Below are positions 48,513 to 58,065 of a DNA stretch of 64,000 nt, one piece after another. This DNA comes from Desulfobacteraceae bacterium (lineage in GTDB: Bacteria; Desulfobacterota; Desulfobacteria; Desulfobacterales; SKZT01), in assembly GCA_011389745.1 (NCBI GenBank), contig JAABTQ010000004.1:1-64000 (forward strand). The letters are read 5' to 3'. Within the stretch, counting starts at the first letter, position 1; every line of letters starts with the position of its first letter. The position numbers were made by a program, and so were the translations under genes. The notes under the pieces are model-generated. The model saw only the letters and a program-made list of their open reading frames with translations. It was not told where the DNA came from and did not search any database.

Positions 48513-48980
48513 ATGAACCAGTCAGATATTGAAATCGCCCTTGAAGAGAGTGAATTTTTTAAAAGACTCGAAAAAGAGGCTATTAAAAAAATCGCAACCT
48601 TATGTAAACTGACTCTACTTGAAGCAGGAGATTATGTATTTCAGCAAGGAGATTTCGGTGATCATCTTTACATTATTGCTGATGGACAGGTTTTCCTTGA
48701 AAGATTGTTGGACATGGGAACCCGCAAAGCGAATGTAGTCATTGAAACCCTTGGTAAGGGAAGAGTCTTTGGATGCTGGTCCACCTTGCTTGATGACCCG
48801 CATATCCTGATGTCATCGGCATGCTGTCAGAAACCTACCATGGTCATCTCCTTAAAGGGAACCGATCTCAGAGACATGATGAAAGAAGATAGAAAAATCG
48901 GTTTTCATATATTAGAAAGGCTCTGCTTTCTTCTTAGAGACAGGATACAGGCGGCCTATGGTGCCTTGGAAAGAATTTAA
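48513..48980 (+). CDS. Cyclic-nucleotide-binding (CRP-like) domain protein
   Basis: The 155-residue protein is a single cNMP-binding beta-roll (AGDYVFQQGDFGDHLYIIADGQVFLE, VIETLGKGRVFGCWSTLL) without a DNA-binding C-terminus. The phosphate-cassette arginine typical of cAMP binders is not seen, so the ligand is open. It lies 53 bases before the NuoE-like gene and may regulate or belong to that module. Confidence 0.8.
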   Translation: MNQSDIEIALEESEFFKRLEKEAIKKIATLCKLTLLEAGDYVFQQGDFGDHLYIIADGQVFLERLLDMGTRKANVVIETLGKGRVFGCWSTLLDDPHILMSSACCQKPTMVISLKGTDLRDMMKEDRKIGFHILERLCFLLRDRIQAAYGALERI

Positions 48981-49033
48981 CGTTGTCAATCTTTGTAAAT
49001 CCATAGAGTATCAAAGACGTTAAGGAGAGCCAG

Positions 49034-49570
49034 ATGGATGTGATTTTGACATCTGAGGACAAGGTTATTATTGAAAAATTAGGTTCTCGTCTGACCCAAT
49101 GTGAAAAAGTCAAAACAAATCTCATTCCCATTTTACAGATGATACAGGAGGAATTAAAATACCTGCCTCCTGAAGTAATCAAGATGGTTGCCAAATATCT
49201 TGAAATACCCGGCAGTGAAGTCTATGGCGTGGCAACGTTTTACAATCAATTCAAATTCAATCCTCCAGGCAAAAATCCCATAAAAGTTTGCCTTGGCACC
49301 GCATGCCATGTAAGGGCCGGCGATATTATCCTCGAAAATTTTGAGAGAAAACTGGGAATCTCCGAAGGACAAACCACCGAAGATCGAGAGTTCAGCATAG
49401 AGCGTGTCGCATGTGTGGGATGCTGCGCGCTGGCACCTGTAGCAATTATGGGCGATACTGTCCATGGTCATATGGCGCCAAGTAAAGTTGAAGGTCTCAT
49501 TTTAAGAGTTCAGGTGGAACATGAAAAAGCAGAAAGAGAAAGGCAAAAAATTGAATCCGATCGACAATAA
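49034..49570 (+). CDS. NuoE-like [2Fe-2S] subunit
   Basis: The 178-residue thioredoxin-like ferredoxin has helical residues 20-60 (QMIQEELKYLPPEVIKMVAK), then VYGVATFYNQF. The four cluster Cys are in CLGTACHVRAG and CVGCCALAP. It passes electrons from the NuoF-like flavoprotein. AAGGAG precedes the ATG. The next gene overlaps its end by 50 bases. Confidence 0.92.
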   Translation: MDVILTSEDKVIIEKLGSRLTQCEKVKTNLIPILQMIQEELKYLPPEVIKMVAKYLEIPGSEVYGVATFYNQFKFNPPGKNPIKVCLGTACHVRAGDIILENFERKLGISEGQTTEDREFSIERVACVGCCALAPVAIMGDTVHGHMAPSKVEGLILRVQVEHEKAERERQKIESDRQ

Positions 49571-51491
49571 AATAATTGACGAGAAATTTGGAGCCATATT
49601 TGCCGAAGCCCAGCGCCGTAAAAAAGAACGCCAAAACAATTCGATACCTAAAATCCATATCGGCTTGTCCACATGCGGCATTGCTGCCGGAGCCATGGAA
49701 ACTAAAACAGCCTTCGAGGAAACCCTGTCCCAGCGAGGAATTGAAGCTCAAATTCATTGCGTGGGATGTATTGGTCATTGCTATGCAGAACCGTGGGTCA
49801 TTATTGAAAATTCTGAATCAGGATTTCCGCCGATTTTTTATCCACAGGTTACTGCCGGAAAAGCCAAAATGCTTACCAAGCTTTATCTCGAAGAAGGAGA
49901 TCCCAGGCTGGAACATATTCTGGGAGCCATGGAAGAAAACGAGATGATTCCCTCGGTGTGGGAGTTTTCCCGCTTCAGCAAGGAAAAACGTATAGTAATG
50001 GATCTTTGCGGCAAAATTGATCCGGACGATATTAATGAATATATTGCGGAGGATGGCTATTCATCATGGGCAAAAGCTTTGAAAAGTCCTCCTGATGAAG
50101 TTCTAAAACAAGTTTTAGGGTCCGGATTAAGAGGCAGGGGCGGGGCTGGTTTTCTCACAGGAAAAAAGTGGGAACTGGCATTAAAACAAACTCATTTGGA
50201 AAAAATCGTTATTTGTAATGCCGATGAAGGAGATCCCGGAGCCTATATGGACAGGACCATTCTGGAAAGTAATCCCCACCAGGTGCTGGAAGGTCTAGCT
50301 CTGTGCGCATACGCCATAGGAGCACACAAGGCACTTTTCTATGTCCGGGCAGAATATCCCCTCGCGGTCAAAACAATCCAGAATGCAATATCGCAGGCCA
50401 TGGAATCAGGCATTATCGGAAAGGATATTCTTGGAAGTGGGTTTGACCTCGAAATGGATGTTTTTCAAGGTTCAGGTGCTTTTGTTTGCGGTGAGGAGAC
50501 GGCATTAATCCTTTCCATGGAGGGATCGCGCGGCATGCCATATCACCGGCCACCATATCCGGCCGAAAGAGGTTTCCAAGGTCTATCCACAGTCATCAAC
50601 AATGTTAAAACCCTTGCCGCAGTGCCCCCTATCCTTAAAAATGGCGCTTCGTGGTATCGCCAAACAGGAACCCCAGAAAGCCCCGGAACAGCAATTTTTT
50701 CAGTTGTCGGAAATGTGACTCATCCCGGTCTGGTGGAAATTCCCATGGGAGTTACTCTCAGAACTCTGATTTTTGATATATGCGGTGGTATTCCTGATAA
50801 AAAGAAGTTTAAGGCAGCGCAGATCGGAGGACCTTCAGGAGGATGTTTACCTGAAGAGTTTCTCGATACCCCCATTGATTTTGATTCTTTGATAGAAGCC
50901 GGAGCCATGATGGGTTCCGGGGGTATGGTGGTACTCGATGAAGACACTTGCATGGTCGATGTGGCCAAATATTTTTTAGATTTCACCCAAAAGGAATCCT
51001 GCGGCAAGTGCACGTTCTGTCGGATTGGCACCTGGCATTTACTTTCCATTTTACAGCGTCTGACCATCGGAGAGGGTCAGGAAGGTGATATAGAAAAATT
51101 AGAGCAACTCAGTCATGATATTAAAAACGGCTCCCTGTGTGGTCTTGGGAAAACAGCCCCCAATCCGGTGTTAACATCACTGAAATATTTTCGCGAAGAA
51201 TATGAAGCCCACATCAAGGAAGGCTGTTGCCCTGCAGCTTCCTGCCGGGCTCTTTCAGCGTATTACATCGATTTAGACAAATGCGCTCGGGGTTGTGATG
51301 CTTGTGTAGGCTGTTGTCCGGTAGATGCCGTATTTACAACCTCAAACCGTAAAAAGGGAATCGATCAGCAGCTTTGTGTCAAATGTGGAGAATGCAAAGT
51401 TCATTGCCCTCCGGATTACAATGCCATCTTTAGAATATCTCCTGCTCATCTTGCTCCCATTATCGAACGCCCAAAAGAAGAAAACCAATGA
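49521..51491 (+). CDS. NuoF-like NADH-binding flavoprotein with ferredoxin domains
   Basis: The 656-residue protein resembles HydB/HndC. An N-terminal thioredoxin-like [2Fe-2S] segment (residues 45-125, CVGCIGHCY) comes first. The FMN/NADH domain has LRGRGGAGFLTGKKWE and NADEGDPGAYMDR, and ESCGKCTFCRIGTW is the [4Fe-4S] site. Two C-terminal [4Fe-4S] motifs follow (CDACVGCCP, CVKCGECKVHCP). It oxidises or reduces NAD(H). With no hydrogenase or formate dehydrogenase next door, the electron partner is unknown. Confidence 0.93.
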   Translation: MKKQKEKGKKLNPIDNKIIDEKFGAIFAEAQRRKKERQNNSIPKIHIGLSTCGIAAGAMETKTAFEETLSQRGIEAQIHCVGCIGHCYAEPWVIIENSESGFPPIFYPQVTAGKAKMLTKLYLEEGDPRLEHILGAMEENEMIPSVWEFSRFSKEKRIVMDLCGKIDPDDINEYIAEDGYSSWAKALKSPPDEVLKQVLGSGLRGRGGAGFLTGKKWELALKQTHLEKIVICNADEGDPGAYMDRTILESNPHQVLEGLALCAYAIGAHKALFYVRAEYPLAVKTIQNAISQAMESGIIGKDILGSGFDLEMDVFQGSGAFVCGEETALILSMEGSRGMPYHRPPYPAERGFQGLSTVINNVKTLAAVPPILKNGASWYRQTGTPESPGTAIFSVVGNVTHPGLVEIPMGVTLRTLIFDICGGIPDKKKFKAAQIGGPSGGCLPEEFLDTPIDFDSLIEAGAMMGSGGMVVLDEDTCMVDVAKYFLDFTQKESCGKCTFCRIGTWHLLSILQRLTIGEGQEGDIEKLEQLSHDIKNGSLCGLGKTAPNPVLTSLKYFREEYEAHIKEGCCPAASCRALSAYYIDLDKCARGCDACVGCCPVDAVFTTSNRKKGIDQQLCVKCGECKVHCPPDYNAIFRISPAHLAPIIERPKEENQ

Positions 51492-51518
51492 TGACAACTT
51501 TCTGAAGGAAATAAAACC

Positions 51519-52160
51519 ATGGTGCAAATCCTGGTAGACAACAACATAATTGAGGCTGAAAATGGAGCAAACTTGCTTCAGACTTGTCTTGAAAATGGTA
51601 TCTATATTCCCAATCTGTGCTATTTAAATGATTCGCAGGAACCTTTTGCTGCCTGCCGGCTATGTTTTGTAGAAATTGACGGACACCCTGTTGCTGCCTG
51701 CACACAAAAAGTAAGCGAAGGATTGCAAGTGCAAACTGATACCTCTGCGGTGCGCAGTTTGCAAAAAACAGCATTTCGCCTTTTGCTTTCAGTCCATGAA
51801 ATTAAATGTAAAGAATGCTCCGCCAATAAACGATGTGATCTTCAACGAATTGCCAAATTTCTAAAAGTGGGATTAAAACCAAAAGGATTGGAAATCCGCC
51901 TTAAAGATCCCGGTTTGGACTCCGGTCATCCTTATTTGATAGTGGATCAAAATCGATGCGTACTATGCGGAAAATGTGTTCAGGTCTGCCTTCAAAAACA
52001 TGGTCATAGTTACCTGACTTTTGCAAAACGTGGGTTTGATACGGTGATCAGTGGATATATAGAGCCGGATGACATTCCACTAACTTTTTCAGGTTGCACT
52101 TTATGTATTGATATTTGCCCTGTTATGGCAATTTCTTTAAAAGAGGGCATAAAATCTTAA
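51519..52160 (+). CDS. NuoG N-terminal-like iron-sulfur protein
   Basis: The 213-residue protein has an N-terminal [2Fe-2S] domain (CLENGIYIPNLCYL, ACRLCFVEIDG) and a His/Cys cluster region (HEIKCKECSANKRCDL). CVLCGKCVQVC and CTLCIDICP [4Fe-4S] motifs follow. It matches the electron-entry part of NuoG or HydA without the catalytic domain. It probably connects the NuoE/F pair to another enzyme. AAGGA precedes the ATG. Confidence 0.9.
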   Translation: MVQILVDNNIIEAENGANLLQTCLENGIYIPNLCYLNDSQEPFAACRLCFVEIDGHPVAACTQKVSEGLQVQTDTSAVRSLQKTAFRLLLSVHEIKCKECSANKRCDLQRIAKFLKVGLKPKGLEIRLKDPGLDSGHPYLIVDQNRCVLCGKCVQVCLQKHGHSYLTFAKRGFDTVISGYIEPDDIPLTFSGCTLCIDICPVMAISLKEGIKS

Positions 52161-52195
52161 ACGTTTTTTATTCAGGCAGATAGCTTTCTGGTTTT

Positions 52196-53623
52196 TTAGC
52201 CAACCAGCCTTGATTTTTTTCTAATTTTATATTCCCGGGCATTTTTAACCAAAGATTCTGCCCACTCGGGTGTTCCGAGGGCATGAATATGGGTGTATGT
52301 GGCGAGAACGTTTTTATAAACAAATCCGTCTTTATGATCCTTGATTCCGGAGCCACGGCGCATGGAAAAAACCAAATTGCTTTTTCCGTTGGGACATTTG
52401 AGAACACTTGAATAATGAAACTCGTGCCCTTTGAGTTCGGTTCCTACCTCGAAAAAGGGATTTTTCCCTTCCACTGTGATGATCGTATATCCATGCCCCT
52501 GAGGTCTTTTGCAAAGGCCGAATTTCAGCGGAAGAACTCCGGCCATGGGGTAGGATTTGTCTTTCAGGATGAGTTCTTCACCCAAATACATCAATCCGCC
52601 GCATTCCGCATAAATAGGTAGTCCACTTTCCGCCAGAATTTTCAATTTTTTCCGGAAATTATCCTTTTCAGCCAGAATTTCCGCATGGGTTTCCGGGAAA
52701 CCTCCTCCGATATAAAGAGCATCCACATCCGGAAAATCATCATCTGCAAAAGGGCTGATAAATACCACGGACGAACCGGCGGACCTTAACGCCTCTATAT
52801 TATCCGGATAATAAAATTGAAACGCCGAATCCCTGATAACACCAATTGTAGGACTATCTTTGTCGATTTGTGTTTCATAACCAAAAGGTTCTTCCTTAAA
52901 AAGTGGTTCTGTCATTTTTAAGGTTCCTGCCTTTCGCGCAATATCCTCAACAGAATTTAAATCAATATGCTTTGCAACAACTTCTGCAATCGCTGCAACA
53001 GAATCAAAACCACAATTATGCTCTGGTGTTGGGATCAAGCCCATATGCCGTTCAGGAAAATTTTGCTCTTTGAGTTTTGGCACCGCACCTATTACAGAAA
53101 TTCCACAGTGGTATTCTATATTTTGTCGGATATTTTTCTGGTGGCGGGAACCTGCTACATGGTTTAAAATAACACCTTTGATTTGAACATCAGGATCAAA
53201 CCGAAGACAGCCCAAAACAATTGCGGCCATGGTCCGGGTTGATTTGGTGCAGTCAAGGCATAATATGACCGGTGTATTTAATAGCTTGGCCAATTCCGCC
53301 GTGCTGGTTTTTCCGAATGTATCGATACCATCATATAAACCACGGTTTCCTTCAATAACTGCAATATCACTATCCTGGGAATGTTGAAGAAAAGAACTTA
53401 GAATTTTTTGATCGGAAATGAGGAAATTATCCAGATTATAGCAAGGCCGGCCTGCTGAAAGTGCAAGCCAGCCCGCATCTATGTAATCCGGACCTTTTTT
53501 AAAAGGTGCAACCGCTTTTCCCTGTTTTGATAGAGCCGCGATAATGCCAACGGATAAAACCGTTTTGCCGGACCCTCCACGCAATGCAGCAATTAAAATT
53601 CTTGGGAGATCCGATGGCAACAT
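52196..53623 (-). CDS. dsrN: Cobyrinate a,c-diamide synthase-like (DsrN/CbiA)
   Basis: The 475-residue amidotransferase has an N-terminal ATPase domain (GGSGKTVLSVGIIAAL at about 16-31, FKKGPDYIDAGWLALSAGRPCYNLDNFL). A C-terminal class I glutaminase-like domain has the nucleophile region YAECGGLMYLGEEL. Members in dsr operons are thought to amidate siroheme to siro-amide for DsrAB; this is from the literature on Desulfovibrio-type enzymes, and cobalamin synthesis is the alternative. It follows dsrD by 66 bases on the same strand. Confidence 0.9.
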   Translation of the reverse strand: MLPSDLPRILIAALRGGSGKTVLSVGIIAALSKQGKAVAPFKKGPDYIDAGWLALSAGRPCYNLDNFLISDQKILSSFLQHSQDSDIAVIEGNRGLYDGIDTFGKTSTAELAKLLNTPVILCLDCTKSTRTMAAIVLGCLRFDPDVQIKGVILNHVAGSRHQKNIRQNIEYHCGISVIGAVPKLKEQNFPERHMGLIPTPEHNCGFDSVAAIAEVVAKHIDLNSVEDIARKAGTLKMTEPLFKEEPFGYETQIDKDSPTIGVIRDSAFQFYYPDNIEALRSAGSSVVFISPFADDDFPDVDALYIGGGFPETHAEILAEKDNFRKKLKILAESGLPIYAECGGLMYLGEELILKDKSYPMAGVLPLKFGLCKRPQGHGYTIITVEGKNPFFEVGTELKGHEFHYSSVLKCPNGKSNLVFSMRRGSGIKDHKDGFVYKNVLATYTHIHALGTPEWAESLVKNAREYKIRKKSRLVG

Positions 53624-53689
53624 TGGCTTATGAGAAAATAGTCTAAAACAAGATTTGGAAAGGTAATGCCAGTGATGGTCAAATACCGG

Positions 53690-53929
53690 TTAGTCTTCAT
53701 GCTCGGCATGAGCCTGTTTTCCGGTGCCTTTCAGGCCATACATGGAGGTACTTCCACTTGACCAATACTCAAGAACGCCCTCCTGAACCAACTGATTGAT
53801 CAGTTTTTTGGCTTCCCTGGGTTTCATGTCGATGATTTTAGCCAAATCGTTGAAATAAAATTTGGACTTCACCTTCTGTTTCTTGGTAAGGCCGTCAACG
53901 ATTAACTGTTTTGCTTCTTCGTATTCCAT
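53690..53929 (-). CDS. dsrD: Dissimilatory sulfite reductase activator DsrD
   Basis: The 79-residue protein has a winged-helix core (KFYFNDLAKIIDMKPREAKKLINQL) and the aromatic hairpin EYWSSGSTSMYGL. DsrD was shown to act as an allosteric activator of DsrAB rather than as a DNA-binding regulator. It lies directly after dsrB in the standard dsrABD order. Confidence 0.95.
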   Translation of the reverse strand: MEYEEAKQLIVDGLTKKQKVKSKFYFNDLAKIIDMKPREAKKLINQLVQEGVLEYWSSGSTSMYGLKGTGKQAHAEHED

Positions 53930-53994
53930 ACTTCACCCCTTTTTTTTTATTTTCGGGGAGCACCAACAACGGGCTCCCCGACATGGGTTTTTAA

Positions 53995-55143
53995 TTAGAA
54001 CTTGAATTGTGAAGTCTGGCGCCAGGTATAATAAGCCGGATCACGGAAATCGTCAATGAGGTGATGCGTAAATTCCAGTTCGCATTTCTCAAAGAATCTT
54101 TCCCATCCGATTCTTTCGGCCCATTCACCAAGACGTTCATATTTTCTGGCTTCGCCAGCATAAACTTCGACCATTTTCTGGATAACATCACAAGTGGTCG
54201 GCCATCGTGGTGCTTCATTCGGAATAAATGCCACAACAACTTTTGAGAACTTGGGTGCGCTGACTCGGTTGGATACTTTTCCACCGGCCATCAGAACGAT
54301 ACCATCGCCTTCAGTATCTGCTAGTGGAAGAGAGGGGCACATGGTGTAACAGTTACCGCAAAACATGCAGCGATCATTGTTTATGGCCACACTGTTGACC
54401 TTTTTTCCATCGGGCAATTCCACCTTTGACGGCTTAATTGCCGCGGTAGGACAGGAAGCAATGGCTAGTGGAATTTCGCACATTTTGTCGAGATATTCAT
54501 GATCCAGTAGGGGCGGTTTGCGGTGGTAACCCAAAATAGCGATATCGGAACAATGAACCGCACCGCACATATTCAGACAACATGCCAAAGATACTCTAAC
54601 GTGAGCCGGCATTCTGTGATTTTTAAATTCATCAAAAAGAACATCCATGACCGCTTTCACCGGGCCGGAAGCATCCGTGGCCGGTGTGTGGCAATGAAGC
54701 CATCCCTGGGTATGAACGATGTTGCTAATTCCTGCACCGGTACCGCCTATGGGAAACTTGAAACTGCCCGCATCAAACTTTCGGCTTTCAAGATCATCAA
54801 TCAAAGGCTGTACTTTGTCTTTGCCGTCGACCATGAATTCGATATTGTTTCGGGTAGTAAAACGAAGATAACCGCCACAGTGTTTATCAGCGATTTCGCA
54901 GATTTCACGAATGTGTGTAACGGACATCAAACGGGCGCCGCCACAACGAACCGTGTAGACTTCATCACCTGACTCGGCCACATGCACAAACACACCGGGT
55001 TGCAAATACTCATGATAGAGCCAGGTACCTTTGTTTTTAGCGATGACCGGAGGGTAAAATTCATCATATTTTCGAGGACCAATATCAGTGATCCTATCCT
55101 CCATTGGTTTATCCGGATTGTATCCTGAAGAAATAAATGCCAT
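53995..55143 (-). CDS. dsrB: Dissimilatory sulfite reductase beta subunit
   Basis: The ATG at 55143 is preceded by AGGGGGAAT and gives 382 residues; a longer frame from 55200 lacks support. Siroheme/cluster Cys occur in [14 protein letters not shown] and [10 protein letters not shown]. The inserted ferredoxin domain has [12 protein letters not shown]. With DsrA it reduces sulfite in the last steps of sulfate respiration. It follows dsrA by 11 bases. Confidence 0.97.
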   Translation of the reverse strand: MAFISSGYNPDKPMEDRITDIGPRKYDEFYPPVIAKNKGTWLYHEYLQPGVFVHVAESGDEVYTVRCGGARLMSVTHIREICEIADKHCGGYLRFTTRNNIEFMVDGKDKVQPLIDDLESRKFDAGSFKFPIGGTGAGISNIVHTQGWLHCHTPATDASGPVKAVMDVLFDEFKNHRMPAHVRVSLACCLNMCGAVHCSDIAILGYHRKPPLLDHEYLDKMCEIPLAIASCPTAAIKPSKVELPDGKKVNSVAINNDRCMFCGNCYTMCPSLPLADTEGDGIVLMAGGKVSNRVSAPKFSKVVVAFIPNEAPRWPTTCDVIQKMVEVYAGEARKYERLGEWAERIGWERFFEKCELEFTHHLIDDFRDPAYYTWRQTSQFKF

Positions 55144-55154
55144 GATTCCCCCTT

Positions 55155-56468
55155 TTACCTCTGATGGTGTTTTCTGAATTCGTTGATGTCGCGTTCCCAA
55201 CCACCTTCGACTTCTTCTTCTTTCCAGAAGATATAGGGGTTGGTACGAGGTTCCTGAACCATCCGCGGATCAGGTTCAAAATTAGCCATTTCAAGAAGTT
55301 TCTGAAGGCCCTGACGTTTCATCAACTCTCCAAGACGCTCACGGTTTTTGCCCTCTTCCATCCACCAATCCCAAATGGGTTCGATGACGTTTTCCTTGAT
55401 TTCTGTGTAGGGAGCTTCAGCCTTGATAAAAGGTACGATCAGCGAACCCAATTGAGCACCATCCAGAATCGGAGCTTTGGCGCCTGCAAAAATCGACAAG
55501 CCTCGTTCATCACCGATACGAAGGGCCCTGGGCATAACATTGATACAATGCATGCAGCGGGTGCATTCCCTGTTGTCGATCTTCAGTTCTTTGCCATCCA
55601 TCCACATACACTCGGTGGGACACAAATCAATGACTTCTTTTTGAATGTCAAATGCACCCCAATCTCGTCCGCTGTGGGCACCGGCGTTCGGCACAAACTC
55701 GCCGCCGATATAAGCCTGAACCGCTTCCTGATCAATCTTGATATCGTCTTTCCAGGTTCCGATAAAAGACATGTCTGCGCGTGCAATTGAAGCCACACAA
55801 CCGTTGGGACAACCATCGAACTTGAACTTGAATTTATAGGGGAACGCCGGACGATGCAGCTCATCCTGATATTCCATTGTCAGGTCATAACACAGATCCT
55901 GAGTATCATAGCAGGCATATTCACAGCGGGCCTGACCGATACAATCCGCGGGGGTTCTGAGATTGGAACCTGAGCCGCCCAAGTCCTGACCAATATTATG
56001 GGTCAACTCATAGAAAATTTCCTCAAGCTGCTTGGTTGTGGTACCGAGAAAAATAATGTCGCCGGTAGACCCGTGCATATTGGTAATACCACTGCCCCGA
56101 AAGTCCCACAGATCAGTGATTCTTCTCAGGTGTTCAGTCGTGTAGAATTTTCCGCCAGGCTGGGCTATGCGCATGGTGTGAAAATGCGCAACACCGGGGA
56201 ACATTTCCGGCTGATCGCAATACCGGCCAATAACGCCGCCGCCATAACCGAATACACCGACAATACCACCGTGTTTCCAGTGGGTCCGACCGTGTTTGAA
56301 AGAAAGCTCGAGTACACCCAAAATGTCTTCGACCACATCGACCGGGATCTGATATTCGATGTTATCTGGATTTTTGGCCCGTCTCTCGGCCTCTTGCTTC
56401 AAGTCGGACACGAAGCTGGGCCAGGGTCCGGATTCTAACTGGTCCAACATTGGGATTTCATGTTTCAT
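55155..56468 (-). CDS. dsrA: Dissimilatory sulfite reductase alpha subunit
   Basis: The 437-residue subunit has the siroheme and cluster motifs [17 protein letters not shown] and [13 protein letters not shown]. The inserted ferredoxin motif [15 protein letters not shown] follows CPTECMWMD. It is the phylogenetic marker of sulfate-reducing bacteria. A good GGAGGT lies before the ATG, and the operon dsrA-dsrB-dsrD-dsrN follows. Confidence 0.98.
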   Translation of the reverse strand: MKHEIPMLDQLESGPWPSFVSDLKQEAERRAKNPDNIEYQIPVDVVEDILGVLELSFKHGRTHWKHGGIVGVFGYGGGVIGRYCDQPEMFPGVAHFHTMRIAQPGGKFYTTEHLRRITDLWDFRGSGITNMHGSTGDIIFLGTTTKQLEEIFYELTHNIGQDLGGSGSNLRTPADCIGQARCEYACYDTQDLCYDLTMEYQDELHRPAFPYKFKFKFDGCPNGCVASIARADMSFIGTWKDDIKIDQEAVQAYIGGEFVPNAGAHSGRDWGAFDIQKEVIDLCPTECMWMDGKELKIDNRECTRCMHCINVMPRALRIGDERGLSIFAGAKAPILDGAQLGSLIVPFIKAEAPYTEIKENVIEPIWDWWMEEGKNRERLGELMKRQGLQKLLEMANFEPDPRMVQEPRTNPYIFWKEEEVEGGWERDINEFRKHHQR

Positions 56469-56558
56469 CGTGTTACCTCCATTAATGTTAATAATTGGCT
56501 ACTCAAAATAAACCGATTTTCCCGCTATGGCTCCTGAGTCACCTCCTCTCAGTTAGGG

Positions 56559-56588
56559 CTGTTTTAATCTGTTTTAATCTGTTTTTTG
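56559..56588. repeat. Short direct repeats in the dsrA leader
   Basis: The 10-base unit CTGTTTTAAT occurs twice in succession and a third, partial copy (CTGTTTTTTG) follows. The one-helical-turn period would place factors on the same face of DNA. It could also be simple slippage-derived sequence. Confidence 0.5.
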
Positions 56589-56610
56589 TAATTTCCCATT
56601 TAAAGGGGCA

Positions 56611-56639
56611 GATATATTATCAATTAAGCACTTTGTCAA
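56611..56639 (-). promoter_or_regulatory. Candidate sigma-70 promoter of the dsr operon
   Basis: On the minus strand TTGACA (56634-56639) is followed after exactly 17 bases by TATATC (56611-56616). The predicted start site would leave a leader of about 135 bases before dsrA. Between promoter and gene lie two and a half direct repeats CTGTTTTAAT (plus-strand reading, 56559-56588). Confidence 0.6.
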
Positions 56640-56680
56640 TAAAAAATAACTTATTGAAAATGGTTATCAGAACATCAAAA

Positions 56681-57904
56681 CTAACATTCTTTGGAGAATT
56701 GTTTTGACAAAAACCGGTTCACAAAAGATTCGAATATAAACGCATGAGATTCTATTCTTGACTTGACCATCACCAATTCCGGCGCCTGCTGTGGCCAGGC
56801 TGCAATAATATCAGTAAAAAATTTCTCGATTATGGGCTGAGTCAACGAATTCAAATATATACTCAAATAATTCAAAACCTTACGAGATATGATATTTCGT
56901 TGAATTTTTTGAGACAACCCTTCGTAAAAACCATCGATGGTTGCCATGACGTAAATGTCATTTGCCCATGCAAGATCACCGACCCCACCGAAACGGTCGA
57001 TTCGGTTCTTAATACTCAGATCCATCAAAAAAACCAACAGTGCCTCCAACACGGATTCAAGGTCTTTTTCATCGTTACACACGATCGGACAATAGCCTCT
57101 GACAGTCACAAGCATTACCTTCAGCCGATCGTCTTCAACCTTTACCACAAAATCACCTGCGGCATGATGCCATGGATGAATTTGTTCAAAAGTTTCCATG
57201 TCATGGTAGCATGTTAGGATCAGAGCAGTTTGACGGTATAATTCATAGGCTTGCTTTTCCGAAAGGAAGTAGTTGCCTTTGGTTTGATCCCACACTTCAA
57301 TGCGGCAGTTTCTATCCTGGTCGATTGAATGAATATGGAACTCATTAAACCCTGAGAACCATTGTCCTAAGAACATTCGAAAATCCGACCCCGCGTTTGC
57401 AGGGTTAACATCCCCGTATTCATATACAGCAGGAATAAAGTTCCATGGCATTTCGCTGCTTAGCTTTGTCAACAGTTCAAACTCTTTTCTGGCACAATTT
57501 AAACCTGCTTCGCTCACAGCAACATTTAAAACAAATTGCCACTGTTGTTTTTTTGCAGTAACTTCAATTTTTGAGGGATGGTAATATTCGCCGTGCTTTT
57601 CAAGAATAATTGAGACATTTTCAATTGTTTCCGGAAAAATCAGCGTTTTGGATTGCTGATGCACTGCTGAGGCAAGCCGTTGAAAATGATTTTCAGATAA
57701 AAAAGCTTCTGCTGCGTTGAAATAAGAACCATATGTGACAGGCACACTGTCAAAAGCCGAAGCCTTGATACGGCTCACAGGAAGCTGACTGCTCCAGATG
57801 GGATCATTTTCCTTAATGGGATCAATAAGCCCGGATAAAAAAAATTTAAACTTATTCAACAGCGAGAAAATCTGCTTTCGCCTCGCAAATAAAACCCAAG
57901 GCAT
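56681..57904 (-). CDS. Uncharacterised protein, possible kinase/phosphotransferase fold
   Basis: The 407-residue protein has WQFVLNVAVSEAGLNCARKEFELL (a beta-Lys-like strand and Glu helix). QIHPWHHAAGDFVV at 241-254 echoes the HxD loop of APH-type phosphotransferases. A C-terminal helical region follows from about 330. There is no signal peptide or membrane helix. No family is certain. The start at 57904 lacks a clear ribosome-binding site. It stands between the dsr operon and a TPR gene, all on the same strand, and might work in the same process. Confidence 0.55.
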   Translation of the reverse strand: MPWVLFARRKQIFSLLNKFKFFLSGLIDPIKENDPIWSSQLPVSRIKASAFDSVPVTYGSYFNAAEAFLSENHFQRLASAVHQQSKTLIFPETIENVSIILEKHGEYYHPSKIEVTAKKQQWQFVLNVAVSEAGLNCARKEFELLTKLSSEMPWNFIPAVYEYGDVNPANAGSDFRMFLGQWFSGFNEFHIHSIDQDRNCRIEVWDQTKGNYFLSEKQAYELYRQTALILTCYHDMETFEQIHPWHHAAGDFVVKVEDDRLKVMLVTVRGYCPIVCNDEKDLESVLEALLVFLMDLSIKNRIDRFGGVGDLAWANDIYVMATIDGFYEGLSQKIQRNIISRKVLNYLSIYLNSLTQPIIEKFFTDIIAAWPQQAPELVMVKSRIESHAFIFESFVNRFLSKQFSKEC

Positions 57905-57974
57905 GTGGTTTATTGGCTAAATTCGATTCTATTTGTAGAAACATATACATCATAACGTCCGAGACAATTATCAC

Positions 57975-58001
57975 GTCATACCGGGGAAGGCCGGTATCCA
58001 G
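57975..58001. repeat. Dispersed hairpin repeat, single unit
   Basis: GTCATACCGGGGAAGGCC followed by GGTATCCAG forms a short stem and resembles the unit at 13030 (GTCATTCCGGCGAAAGCC). It lies in the gap before the TPR gene. Confidence 0.6.
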
Positions 58002-58065
58002 TTCAGTGGCTCTATTTTCTGAATCCGACACCTGCCCTGAGGCCATGATCCGGGCTACTCCCGAT

